Made by a program: the position numbers and the translations under genes. The notes under the pieces were generated by a model. The model had not been told where the DNA came from. It saw nothing but the letters and a program-made list of their open reading frames with translations, and did not search any database. From Deferrisoma camini S3R1 (lineage in GTDB: Bacteria > Desulfobacterota > Deferrisomatia > Deferrisomatales > Deferrisomataceae): a stretch of 64,000 nt of DNA. Below, one piece after another: positions 13,767 through 20,514 of this stretch. Numbering within the stretch: the stretch's first letter is position 1; every line of letters begins with the position of its first letter. The stretch covers positions 1,541,014-1,605,013 of the forward strand of contig NZ_JAFN01000001.1 of assembly GCF_000526155.1 (NCBI RefSeq). Reading direction: 5' to 3'.

Positions 13767-14852
13767 TTATTCCAGCCTCACCGGCATGATGATCTCGCCC
13801 CACCCGGGCAGGGCGTCCGTGCGCAGCAGGATCGGGGCCAGGGGGTCCTGGATGGTGAGCGTGATCTCCACGTCCCCGGCCGCCTCGCACGCCTGAACGG
13901 CGTACTTGGCGTTCCAGCCCCACTCGATCTCGTCGTCGCCGCTGTGCGAGCACCCCACCGAGGCCGTGGCCGAGCCCGGCGCGGCCAGCCCCGGGCCGGA
14001 TGTGATGACCAGCTCGCCCGAGCCGGGCACCGACCGCAGCCGCACCAGGGCCACGTCGGCCGGCGCGAACGGCAGCACCTGCCGGGTCCGCTCCAGCAGC
14101 TCGGCCGCCGACACCCGCAAGGTGTGCACCGTCCGCGGGGCCACTGACGACACGTCCGGGAACACCCCGTCCCGTTGCCGCAGCACCCAGCGCCATGCGG
14201 CCGTCTCGTCGGCGTGGACGATGAGCACCCGGTCGTCGTCCGCGGCGATCTGGCCCTCACCAGGGGGCAGGGCCGGCAGCAGGTGCTCGGCCTCCAGCAG
14301 CACCTCCCTGGGCCAGTGGGGGCACTCGGCCCGGCTCCACGCGGCCCGGTGGCTGTCGGTGACCTCGGCCAGCACGCCCCCGTCCACCGGCACAAGGTGC
14401 ACGCACCGCAGCACCGGCCGCGTGATGTCGCGGCTCACCGCGTGCCGCACCCGCTCCACCGCCAGCCGCAGGGCGGCCAGGTTCGTATCGCGCGGCAGGG
14501 CCACCTGTGGGGGGTCCGGCACCAGGCCCTCTCCCAGGTTTCCAAGGCACGCCTGGTACCTGTGGCCGGTCACCTCAAGCAGCGAGCCGTTTTGCCGCAG
14601 CTCCACGGCCTCGGGCTCGCTGCGCACCGCCGCCAGCAGGGCCCGGGCCGACACCGTCACCGCGCCCTGCACCGGTCCCGCGCCGTCGAGCCGGGCCTCC
14701 ACGTGGGTGCGCGTGTCCGACGCGCGCACCCACAGCGCGCCGGCCTCCACCCGCAGCTCCACCGGGTCGTGGTCCTGCGGATACCCCTCCGCCACGGGCA
14801 TGATGGCCTTGAGCACCCGCACCAACCGCCGAGCTTCAACCCTGATCTGCAT
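13767..14852 (-). CDS. Phage-encoded DNA polymerase III beta-like sliding clamp
   Basis: 361 residues, the length of bacterial DnaN (~366), with three repeated clamp-like units. The C-terminus PLAPILLRTDALPGWGEIIM corresponds to the DnaN ending where PILL and the final IMP(M/V)RL are conserved. The middle has TRPVLRCVHL, typical of domain 2. Sequence is divergent from host-type DnaN, so it is probably the phage's own clamp. ATG at 14852 is preferred over an upstream in-frame ATG because it begins MQIRVEARRLVRVL, the clamp N-terminus, and abuts the stop of a 59-residue gene. Confidence 0.75.
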   Translation of the reverse strand: MQIRVEARRLVRVLKAIMPVAEGYPQDHDPVELRVEAGALWVRASDTRTHVEARLDGAGPVQGAVTVSARALLAAVRSEPEAVELRQNGSLLEVTGHRYQACLGNLGEGLVPDPPQVALPRDTNLAALRLAVERVRHAVSRDITRPVLRCVHLVPVDGGVLAEVTDSHRAAWSRAECPHWPREVLLEAEHLLPALPPGEGQIAADDDRVLIVHADETAAWRWVLRQRDGVFPDVSSVAPRTVHTLRVSAAELLERTRQVLPFAPADVALVRLRSVPGSGELVITSGPGLAAPGSATASVGCSHSGDDEIEWGWNAKYAVQACEAAGDVEITLTIQDPLAPILLRTDALPGWGEIIMPVRLE

Positions 14853-14853
14853 G

Positions 14854-15033
14854 TCAGTGCTCCTCCGGCCGATGCGAAAGGGCCGCACTCAGAAACCTGA
14901 GAACCTCCAGGTGCTGGTCCACATCGTCCGTTGCGGTCATCATCGCCCGAACCTGGCGCTGCCCCTCCTCCGTCTCCGCATAGGCCGCCGCCTTCTCCAG
15001 CACCCGGATCAGCTCATCCACATCAATCTGCAT
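14854..15033 (-). CDS. Small acidic helical phage protein
   Basis: 59 residues: MQIDVDELIRVLEKAAAYAE, then EEGQRQVRAMMTATDDVDQH and a helical end. Unrecognised. It overlaps the zinc/coiled-coil gene's end by 11 bp and ends one base before the clamp gene's start codon, so it sits in a tightly packed operon. Confidence 0.5.
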   Translation of the reverse strand: MQIDVDELIRVLEKAAAYAETEEGQRQVRAMMTATDDVDQHLEVLRFLSAALSHRPEEH

Positions 15034-15760
15034 GGCCGTTCTCCAGATGATGGAGTATCTGCGGGAGCACCTCTTCCAGCACGTGGATCGCCTGGGCCTC
15101 TGGGGTGCGCCGCGCGAACTGCGCGACCTGGTGCAGAGCCATCATCACCCGCCGGTCGCGCTCGGTGTGGAACTCCAGCGTGAGCCGCCGGGTATCGTCG
15201 GGCTCCGGCTGCGTGTCGCCGCCCCCGGCACGCAGCCGATCCAGCTCGGCCTCCAGCTCCGCCACCCGCTGGGCCGAGGCCTGCGCCTCCTCGCGCAGCC
15301 CCTCCACCTCGGCCCGGAGCTCCTCCGCCTGCCGACGGGCCCCGTCCAGCTCGTGGCGCAGCGCCCGCACCAGCTCCGTCTCGTCCTGTGGGACGCCCAT
15401 CATCCCGAACCGATCCAGCGTCCCGGCCCGCTTGTGCTTGCTGTAGCACTTGGGGCAAAGCCCGCTGCCCTGGTTCCGGGCCTGCTGGCCGCAGTCGCGG
15501 CACGTGACCGTCTTCCCTCGTCCGCCCATCGTCCTCTCCTCCTCCCGGATCTCCCGGGCCCGATCCCTCCGGGCGCTGCGCACCCGGAACCTCGTCCGGC
15601 GCCCCGGATCCGGCTCGGTGCGGCGGGGGCACTTGTGGCACGCGTCCGGCGCCATCACCTGGTGCTGCCGGCACGCGCTCGGGCTGATCAACGCCCGGTA
15701 CCGCTGGCACTCGATCGCGTGCTCCCGCAGCCACGCCGCCAGATCCGCCGCCGGGTCCAT
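15023..15760 (-). CDS. Phage protein with two Cys clusters and a long coiled coil
   Basis: 245 residues. N-terminal part: CQRYRALISPSACRQHQ and CHKCPRR. A second zinc-ribbon-like part follows at residues ~78-110: MGGRGKTVTCRDCGQQARNQ then GLCPKCYSKHKRAG. Next is a coiled coil (~125-190, ELRAEVEGLREEAQASAQRV). An internal ATG before MGGRGK has its own excellent GGGAGGAGGAGAGG, so two products from one frame are possible. Function unknown. Confidence 0.6.
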   Translation of the reverse strand: MDPAADLAAWLREHAIECQRYRALISPSACRQHQVMAPDACHKCPRRTEPDPGRRTRFRVRSARRDRAREIREEERTMGGRGKTVTCRDCGQQARNQGSGLCPKCYSKHKRAGTLDRFGMMGVPQDETELVRALRHELDGARRQAEELRAEVEGLREEAQASAQRVAELEAELDRLRAGGGDTQPEPDDTRRLTLEFHTERDRRVMMALHQVAQFARRTPEAQAIHVLEEVLPQILHHLENGHAD

Positions 15761-15763
15761 GGC

Positions 15764-15940
15764 TCACGCCTCGCAGTCCTCGGTGCACGGCGGCGGCAGC
15801 CGGCAGGGCCCCGGGCAGCGGCCGTGCTCCAGCAGCAGCGGCACGGGGCAGTTGTCCTCGTCCACGGCCGGCGCCCGGTAGATCTCCCAGGCGATCCAGG
15901 CCACGATCACCGCGATGCCGAGCCAGCTTACGCTCCACAT
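15764..15940 (-). CDS. Small membrane protein with Cys-rich tail
   Basis: 58 residues. MWSVSWLGIAVIVAWIAWEI is a single transmembrane helix at the very N-terminus, followed by a tail with five cysteines (GRCPGPCRLPPPCTEDC). GGGAGGCAGGC precedes ATG. It could be a lysis-related or signal-anchored protein; not identified. Confidence 0.5.
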   Translation of the reverse strand: MWSVSWLGIAVIVAWIAWEIYRAPAVDEDNCPVPLLLEHGRCPGPCRLPPPCTEDCEA

Positions 15941-16035
15941 GCCTGCCTCCCGAGCTCCCGCTCCCACACCGCCACCACGCGGCGGTATGCGTCGCGCCAC
16001 GTCTCCGCGGCCGGGTCGTACAAGGCCGTGGTCAT
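15928..16035 (-). CDS. Very small hypothetical phage protein
   Basis: 35 residues: MTTALYDPAAETWRDAYRRV, then a helical charged end finishing GRQACGA. It overlaps the membrane protein gene's start by 13 bp and lies just downstream of an intrinsic terminator. Weak ribosome site; may not be real. Confidence 0.35.
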   Translation of the reverse strand: MTTALYDPAAETWRDAYRRVVAVWERELGRQACGA

Positions 16036-16063
16036 GTGCCACGGCTCCCCAGGGGCCCACACG

Positions 16064-16115
16064 CCGAAAAAGACCCGGGCGGGAGGCGAAAGGAGGAAAA
16101 CTCCTCCCGCCCGGG
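16064..16115 (-). terminator. Intrinsic terminator inside the phage early operon
   Basis: Stem CCCGGGCGGGAGG / CCTCCCGCCCGGG (13 bp, 16074-16086 with 16103-16115), then TCTTTTTC reading on the minus strand. It lies between the 36-residue membrane protein gene and all downstream early, replication and packaging genes, which are on the same strand. Confidence 0.8.
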
Positions 16116-16135
16116 CTCGGCGGGGAGCCGCTCTC

Positions 16136-16246
16136 TCAGAACCCAAGGGCCACCCCCAGGCAGAGGAAGGCCAGGAAGTACAGGTAGAGGGCGGCGGCAC
16201 CGAGCATGCCGCCCACGATCGCCAGCGCCCACTCCCGGCGCGTCAT
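16136..16246 (-). CDS. 36-residue membrane protein
   Basis: MTRREWALAIVGGMLGAAAL followed by a hydrophobic YLYFLAFLCLGVALGF: almost the whole protein is one long or hairpin transmembrane segment after a basic start (positive-inside orientation). Start overlaps the 63-residue gene's stop by 4 bp (ATGA), supporting translation. Ends just before the intrinsic terminator. Confidence 0.5.
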   Translation of the reverse strand: MTRREWALAIVGGMLGAAALYLYFLAFLCLGVALGF

Positions 16247-16434
16247 CGCCGGGTCTCCCGCCGGAGCCGGGGGCTCAGGTCCAGCCCGGCCCGGGCCGCC
16301 TTGTCCCGCAGCTGCTCCAGCAGCCGCTCGGCCGCGTCCTGCGGCACCCCTCCGCCTCGGCTCACGTGGTACTCCAGCACCCCGGCGGCCCACCCCAGGG
16401 CCCCCGCCATCTCCCGCGCCTGCTCGTGCCTCAT
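16243..16434 (-). CDS. Small helical phage protein
   Basis: 63 residues, unrecognised; HEQAREMAGALGWAAGVLEY and AAERLLEQLRDKAARAGLDL are predicted helices. The start overlaps the upstream HTH gene by 4 bp and the end overlaps the next gene by 4 bp. Confidence 0.5.
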   Translation of the reverse strand: MRHEQAREMAGALGWAAGVLEYHVSRGGGVPQDAAERLLEQLRDKAARAGLDLSPRLRRETRR

Positions 16435-16730
16435 CGCCCACCTCCCCCGGCCCTCTGCCGGACCTCGTCGATCGTGAGCACCCGGTTGTGGTCCCACCAG
16501 GCTTTGACCTCTTCGGGGTCGTAGAGCACCACCCCGTACTTCTTGCGGTACGGCGGCCCGATCCCCTCCATCCGCCACCGAGCCGCCGTGCTGGCCGATG
16601 GCAACAACCCCAGCTCCACGGCTTCTCGTGTGGTCAGAAGGCGCTTGCCCGCCACCCGAGCCCGCCGCTCCGCCGCCTCCACCGCCCGCTCGAACCGCTC
16701 CATCAACGCCTCGATCCGCTCCGGATCCAT
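16431..16730 (-). CDS. Excisionase/AlpA-type helix-turn-helix protein
   Basis: 99 residues. An N-terminal helix (ERIEALMERFERAVEAAERR), then a winged HTH: LLTTREAVELGLLPSAS, TAARWRMEGIGPPYRKKYG and VVLYDPEEVKAWWD, the classical pattern of AlpA/Xis-like proteins (helix-turn-helix, wing, terminal helix). It may control phage transcription or excision. Lies next to the Bro-N gene in the early operon. Confidence 0.65.
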   Translation of the reverse strand: MDPERIEALMERFERAVEAAERRARVAGKRLLTTREAVELGLLPSASTAARWRMEGIGPPYRKKYGVVLYDPEEVKAWWDHNRVLTIDEVRQRAGGGGR

Positions 16731-16733
16731 CCC

Positions 16734-17489
16734 CTACCCCTCCACCATGTGAAGCCCCTTGGGCCGAAGGCCCCGGTAGATCACCCGGCCGCCCACCGCC
16801 GACTTGACCCGGCCGAATCCGAGCGCGGTCATCGCCCGGCCGAACCTGGCCTGGCTCCAGGCCTCCTCCCCTGCCCAGGCCCGGTAGGCCGTGAACAGCT
16901 CGGTGGCCCCGCACACAGCGGCCGGGTCGCGCTCGCAGCACTCCTCCACGAACCGCGCCACCTCCGATGGCTCCGGCGCCAGGCCGTCGGGCTGGCCCAG
17001 AAGCTCCAGGCAGTCCACCCCGTGGAGCTCGCGCACCACCCGGTTGGCCCGCTGCACCGCCGCGGCCCCCTGCAGCCCCGCCGCCCGGGCAAGCGAAAGG
17101 GCCCCTCGGAACTCGCGCGCGAGCTCCGCAAGGGCCCCTTTCCGCCGCAGCCCGTCCACCTCGTACCGCCCCGTGCGCCGGATCGCCGGCAACACCTCCG
17201 ACGTCACCCACTTACGGAACCGCCGCGCCGCCGGCTTGCGGGAGCGGAAGATCAGGGCGTACAGGCCGGACTCGTTGACGGCAGTGGCCACTTGCTGTCC
17301 CCCAAGGGGGTCGGTAATTCCGACCCCCTCTCGCTCGTCTTCGTCCAGCCTCGACACCGCATCCCTGTGATTTTTGATTCCAAGCGCGTCGCACACGTCC
17401 TTCGCCACGAACCACAGCTCGCAGGTTTCCCGGTCCACCACCGTGCGCACCGCCTGTTCGCCGTAGCTGAACGGAATCACCTGGCTCAT
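16734..17489 (-). CDS. Bro-N antirepressor-type protein with primase-like C-terminal domain
   Basis: 251 residues. Residues ~5-110 are a Bro-N domain (LWFVAKDVCDALGIKNHRDA, ESGLYALIFRSRKPAARRF, RKWVTSEVLPAIRRTG), common in phage antirepressors and anti-silencing DNA-binding proteins. A helical linker follows. The last ~75 residues (VARFVEECCERDPAAVC ... SQARFGRAMTALGF ... RVIYRGLR) match the C-terminal domain of this phage's primase. The usual partner of Bro-N is ANT, KilA-C or a phage-specific domain, so this pairing is uncommon to me. ATG overlaps the CII-like gene's stop. Confidence 0.75.
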   Translation of the reverse strand: MSQVIPFSYGEQAVRTVVDRETCELWFVAKDVCDALGIKNHRDAVSRLDEDEREGVGITDPLGGQQVATAVNESGLYALIFRSRKPAARRFRKWVTSEVLPAIRRTGRYEVDGLRRKGALAELAREFRGALSLARAAGLQGAAAVQRANRVVRELHGVDCLELLGQPDGLAPEPSEVARFVEECCERDPAAVCGATELFTAYRAWAGEEAWSQARFGRAMTALGFGRVKSAVGGRVIYRGLRPKGLHMVEG

Positions 17490-17968
17490 CGCGCCCCTCC
17501 CCGCCGCCGTGAGGCGGCCCGCACCGTGGCCATGAGCCGCGCCAGCTCCGACTGGGCTTCCGAATACTCGCGCTCGATCTGGGCAAGCTCCCGGCGGTCC
17601 ACCCGGCCGTCGTCCATCAGGGCCTCGCGCGTGACCCGGAGCACGTCCACGAACTCCTCCTGCGCGCGGATCGCCTCGGCCAGCACCGCCTCGTCGAGGC
17701 GCGCCTCGGCCTCGGGGAGCTCGCAGAACGTCACCCCGCACTCGTCCAAGAAGAACGCCAGGAACCGCCGGTCGCGCGTGGCCAGGTAGAGGGGTGCGAT
17801 CAGGTCAGGGGGGAAGATCCGCTTGCCGCGGATGTAGTCGTAGAGCGTGCTGGGGGAGACATCGAGCAACGGCGCCACCTCGTCCACCCGGTAGCGCTTC
17901 TCAATGATGAAGGCCACGTACAGCAGGCTGGCGAAACCTTGCGTATTCTCCGATGGATACGTTCCCAC
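17486..17968 (-). CDS. CII-like phage regulatory protein (CP76 family type)
   Basis: 160 residues. HTH at residues 25-55 (YRVDEVAPLLDVSPSTLYDY, IRGKRIFPPDLIAPLYLATR) followed by FLAFFLDECGVTF, matches CP76-type CII regulators that act in the lysis/lysogeny decision. The C-terminal half is a coiled coil. It is the second gene of the leftward early operon, 110 bases downstream of the Cro-like gene. Confidence 0.7.
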   Translation of the reverse strand: MGTYPSENTQGFASLLYVAFIIEKRYRVDEVAPLLDVSPSTLYDYIRGKRIFPPDLIAPLYLATRDRRFLAFFLDECGVTFCELPEAEARLDEAVLAEAIRAQEEFVDVLRVTREALMDDGRVDRRELAQIEREYSEAQSELARLMATVRAASRRRGGAR

Positions 17969-18079
17969 GATGACCTCCTTCCGAATCCTGGGCCGCCGAT
18001 TCGGCAGCCCACCTCCGCCTGTCGTGCTAGGCTGGTGGCACCCGGCGGGGCGCTGCCACGCCCCGCCGGCCCCGGGCCG

Positions 18080-18313
18080 CTACCCTCCCGCCTGCGCGGC
18101 CTGCGGGGGATCCTCGTCGGCCACGCCCAGCTCGGCCGGATCCACCCCGATCTCCCGGGCTATCCGGCGGAGCACCCTCCGGGCCGCCGGCCCGCGGCGC
18201 TCGCCCCGGATCGCCTTGGTCACGAGCGAGGGGTCCACCCCCTCCTCCCGCGCGATCCGAGACGCGGAGACCCCATGGATCATCATGTGCCCGTAGATTT
18301 CTGCTGGTTTCAT
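18080..18313 (-). CDS. Cro-like small helix-turn-helix repressor
   Basis: 77 residues; AEIYGHMMIHGVSASRIARE and EGVDPSLVTKAIRGERRGPA form an XRE-like HTH (VDPSLVTKAIRG is the recognition helix), then ARRVLRRIAREIGVDPAELG. First gene of the leftward operon, divergent from the CI-like gene with three shared operators between them, so Cro-like by position. The loop VDPSLVTKAIRGERRGP is also seen in phage Nlp/Ner-type regulators. Confidence 0.7.
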   Translation of the reverse strand: MKPAEIYGHMMIHGVSASRIAREEGVDPSLVTKAIRGERRGPAARRVLRRIAREIGVDPAELGVADEDPPQAAQAGG

Positions 18314-18345
18314 GGTATAGTCCTTGATTGGGACGGTTTGACCAC

Positions 18346-18432
18346 TACGAAGAATCGTATCCCAGTCCTACCGCGAGACAGCGTATACGATACTTCGTAG
18401 CGCGTCAAGGGGGAGGACTACGAAAATTCGGA
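18346..18432. promoter_or_regulatory. Three-operator region between Cro-like and CI-like genes
   Basis: The dyad TACGA-N4-TCGTA occurs at 18346-18359 (spacer AGAA), 18386-18399 (TACT) and, with one mismatch (TCGGA), 18419-18432 (AAAT). Centres are 40 and 33 bp apart. The third site covers the bases just before the CI-like start; the second overlaps the leftward promoter. This is the lambda OR-type arrangement. Confidence 0.75.
18382..18408 (-). promoter_or_regulatory. Likely leftward (PR-type) promoter for the Cro-like operon
   Basis: Reading on the minus strand: TTGACG (18408-18403), 15-base spacer, TATACG (18387-18382). The spacing is short, but the -10 lies inside the middle operator, where repressor binding would block it. 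No equally good rightward promoter is seen. Confidence 0.45.
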
Positions 18433-18438
18433 TTTTTG

Positions 18439-18921
18439 ATGCCACGCCAAAAACGCCAAAAAATTCCGGGACTTAAAGGCAGGCTTGAACTCGTAGCGGC
18501 CGAAAAATTCGGGGGGTCCTTTGCGGAATTCGCTAGAATGGCCGGCGTGCGGTATACAACCCTGATGAGCCTGAAGGACTTGGAGCACGAACCATCATCT
18601 CTCGTGGCCCTGGGTATCGCACGAGCGGCTGGGCGGAGTGTTGCTTGGCTTCTTGGTAAGGAGGAGTGTGAACCAACACCGGCAGAGAGGCAGATCCTTT
18701 CCGTCGGCGAAGCTCCGCACCCGTATGGATATGAGCTCGACGAGAGAGAACGGCAGGTACTCAGGATCTATCGATCGCTCACGGAGGAGGGGCAGGAGCT
18801 CGCGCTGGACTTACTACAGTCTGTTGCCAAGCGCGAGCACAAGGACTCAGGCTCTGCAAGGGCGGTGGGGGGCGAGGGAGGCAGAGTAAGCGCACGATCG
18901 AGGACGCAATCGAGCGGCTAG
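18439..18921 (+). CDS. CI-like prophage repressor, no peptidase domain
   Basis: 160 residues. XRE-type HTH at ~20-60: GGSFAEFARMAGVRYTTLMS with LVALGIARAAGRSVAWLLG. The C-terminal half (DERERQVLRIYRSLTEEGQE, ALDLLQSVAK) is the short dimerisation helix pair seen in repressors lacking the LexA-type S24 domain, so SOS self-cleavage is not expected. ATG at 18439; a TTG one codon earlier is possible. The GGGGGAGGA is 21 bases upstream, too far for ordinary initiation, so the mRNA may be leaderless as for lambda cI. Lower GC than the leftward operon. Confidence 0.75.
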   Translation: MPRQKRQKIPGLKGRLELVAAEKFGGSFAEFARMAGVRYTTLMSLKDLEHEPSSLVALGIARAAGRSVAWLLGKEECEPTPAERQILSVGEAPHPYGYELDERERQVLRIYRSLTEEGQELALDLLQSVAKREHKDSGSARAVGGEGGRVSARSRTQSSG

Positions 18922-18951
18922 GGTGGAGAGTATATTAGTAGGAGGGGCGAA

Positions 18952-19308
18952 ATGTTGTGGCAACGATCTCTCCTGTTGGCTTCTGTCATTATCTTTGCCG
19001 CTGCTTTTCTCGGGGTTATACCGGCAAAAGCTGACCGCTTTGACGATGCGCTCCAGGCCGTGAAGGCAGAGCCAAAGGTAAAAGATGCAGCCTGGGCCAG
19101 TCGCAGCGAAAGCCTGCCTTCACTCATCGTGGGTGTGTGGGACGACGGTTCATCCCAAGTCGGTTATGCCCAGTATTTATGTCTCACGCTGGCGGATTAC
19201 GGGATCTACGGCGGGGTGGTCCGTGTGCTCGATTACGGCGTCTTCCTGCGAGAGAACGGCAAGAGGAAGGTGCTCGGCAAGGCGTGGTGCCCTAAGAGTG
19301 ATGAATGA
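18952..19308 (+). CDS. Exported hypothetical protein (prophage)
   Basis: 118 residues with a clear signal peptide (MLWQRSLLLASVIIFAAAFL ... PAKA, cleavage near residue 27). The mature part, DRFDDALQAVKAEPKVKDAA then YAQYLCLTLADYGIYGG and VVRVLDY, resembles small periplasmic proteins of unknown function. GGAGGGGCGAA precedes ATG. Co-transcribed with the SH3/Imm gene (stop and start overlap as ATGA), so the two probably act together at the envelope. Confidence 0.65.
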   Translation: MLWQRSLLLASVIIFAAAFLGVIPAKADRFDDALQAVKAEPKVKDAAWASRSESLPSLIVGVWDDGSSQVGYAQYLCLTLADYGIYGGVVRVLDYGVFLRENGKRKVLGKAWCPKSDE

Positions 19309-19880
19309 TTTCCTTAGGAGTAGGGCGAAAAAACATCCTGGGTAGCATCATCCTCTTCACTGCGCTCTCGTCACCAGTCTTGGCCCGCTCCATCGGCTAC
19401 CCTGAGACGATGTACACCACCACGGCACTCCGGGTGAGGGAATACCCCTCGACGAGTGCACCTATCCTCGGCACTCTCCAGAGGGGCACGAGGGTCTATG
19501 TGGCTCTCGATGATGCGACTGTCACGAAAGGATTTACATGGGTCCCCGGGCGCACCTCCGACGGCCTAGAAGGTTGGGTAGCTGCCGACTACCTGGCTTA
19601 CAGCAGGCCAGAGCCTTCATCCGAAACGCCGAAAACGGTCCCGAGCTCCTGGCGGCCTGCAAGTAGAGAAAAAACTCAAGACCCTCTCTGGGTTGGGCTC
19701 GCCGGAGCGGTGGCCTCCGTCGTGTTCTACCTGTTCCCGGCTGTCATTGCACGGGCGAGAGGCCACCACGATTTCCTGGCGATCTTCTTCCTCAACCTCT
19801 TGGCCGGCTGGACCGTGATCGGCTGGTTCATCGCCTTCATCTGGTCCCTCACCGCCGTGCGCAAGCCAACCCCAGCCTAA
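19305..19880 (+). CDS. SH3b plus superinfection-immunity (Imm) domain membrane protein
   Basis: 191 residues: signal-like start (GSIILFTALSSPVLARS), an SH3-like domain ~35-100 (ALRVREYPSTSAPILGTLQR, VPGRTSDGLEGWVAADYL), a Pro/Ser linker, then two transmembrane helices. The second contains FLAIFFLNLLAGWTVIGWF followed by IAFIWSLTA, the hallmark of the Imm superinfection-immunity family named after T4 Imm, which blocks DNA entry of superinfecting phage. Expressed next to the repressor, as expected for lysogen protection. The fused SH3b might bind cell wall. Confidence 0.75.
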   Translation: MISLGVGRKNILGSIILFTALSSPVLARSIGYPETMYTTTALRVREYPSTSAPILGTLQRGTRVYVALDDATVTKGFTWVPGRTSDGLEGWVAADYLAYSRPEPSSETPKTVPSSWRPASREKTQDPLWVGLAGAVASVVFYLFPAVIARARGHHDFLAIFFLNLLAGWTVIGWFIAFIWSLTAVRKPTPA

Positions 19881-20418
19881 TCCTAAGAGTTTGCCTAGAC
19901 TGAACCTTGACGCCAAAAAGCCAGAACTCGCACCGAAACCCTAACTCACGGCGCGCCCCCAGTGATACGAACCGCAACCGCCCGAGATCACAGCCAATTC
20001 CATTTTTCCACGCCGTTTCAGACCCCACCCGTAGCCAAACACCGCGCTGCGCGTAACCGTACTGCGGAAGCCTCCAGGAGGACCCGTGATGCCTCGAGCC
20101 CCTGCCGTACGGAGGGTTACGGACCTTTGGAGGGTTGGTGTATTTATCTTCTACAGTGGCAGCTATATAGGGGTGAATTATGCGGTAAAGGTCTGAATCC
20201 TCCGGATCGTCCGTATGAAAGCGAAAAAGCCAGTGGTGAAGCTTGGTTGCAGGTACGGAGGATTTGATGTCTGGGAGCCAGGGGTACGGAGGAAAATCCT
20301 CTCAGCCCTGGCTCGTCCCCAGATGGGTGCGAGGTGCGAAATAGGCGGGTTGGGGATAAAGATGGGATAAAAAAGAGACAAGGGATTACGGCTCCAGGCC
20401 GTAACCCCTTGTTTTTAC
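19881..20418. other. Gene-free prophage end with candidate integrase arm-type sites
   Basis: About 540 bases without a credible gene between the last prophage gene and tRNA-Arg. GTACGGAGG occurs exactly at 20107, 20253 and 20284, with TTACGGACC at 20117 and inverted half copies ATCCTCCG (20197) and GTCCGTA (20209). A 9-bp stem GAGCCAGGG/CCCTGGCTC spans 20275-20314. Repeated 9-mers next to the 3' end of a tRNA gene are typical of tyrosine-integrase arm sites in attL or attR; this is inference. Confidence 0.5.
20371..20416 (-). terminator. Bidirectional intrinsic terminator next to tRNA-Arg
   Basis: Stem CAAGGG-A-TTACGGC / GCCGTAA-C-CCCTTG (20379-20392 with 20398-20411), one mismatch. On the minus strand it is followed by TCTCTTTTTT and directly follows the tRNA 3' end; on the plus strand it is followed by five T, so it would also stop read-through from the prophage. 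Confidence 0.75.
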
Positions 20419-20495
20419 TGGTGCGCGCGAGAGGATTCGAACCCCTGACCTGCGGATCCGTAGTCCGCCGCTCTATCCAACTGAGCTACGCGCGC
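20419..20495 (-). tRNA. tRNA-Arg (anticodon ACG)
   Basis: 77 bases including encoded CCA. Acceptor stem GCGCGCG/CGCGCGC, D arm GCTCAGTTGGATAGAGC, anticodon loop CTACGGA (ACG, read ICG), T arm with GGTTCGAATCC. The 3' end faces the prophage, making it the likely integration target. Confidence 0.95.
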
Positions 20496-20514
20496 AAATT
20501 GCTTATACGGTTGT

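Noticed and set aside
20275..20314. Intrinsic terminator at the GAGCCAGGG/CCCTGGCTC hairpin
   Set aside because: A good 9-bp stem, but no T tract on either strand; more likely part of the attachment region.
18952..20418. Integrase gene at the right prophage end
   Set aside because: Neither strand carries a tyrosine (RHRY) or serine recombinase frame here; the only genes are the exported protein and the SH3b/Imm fusion.
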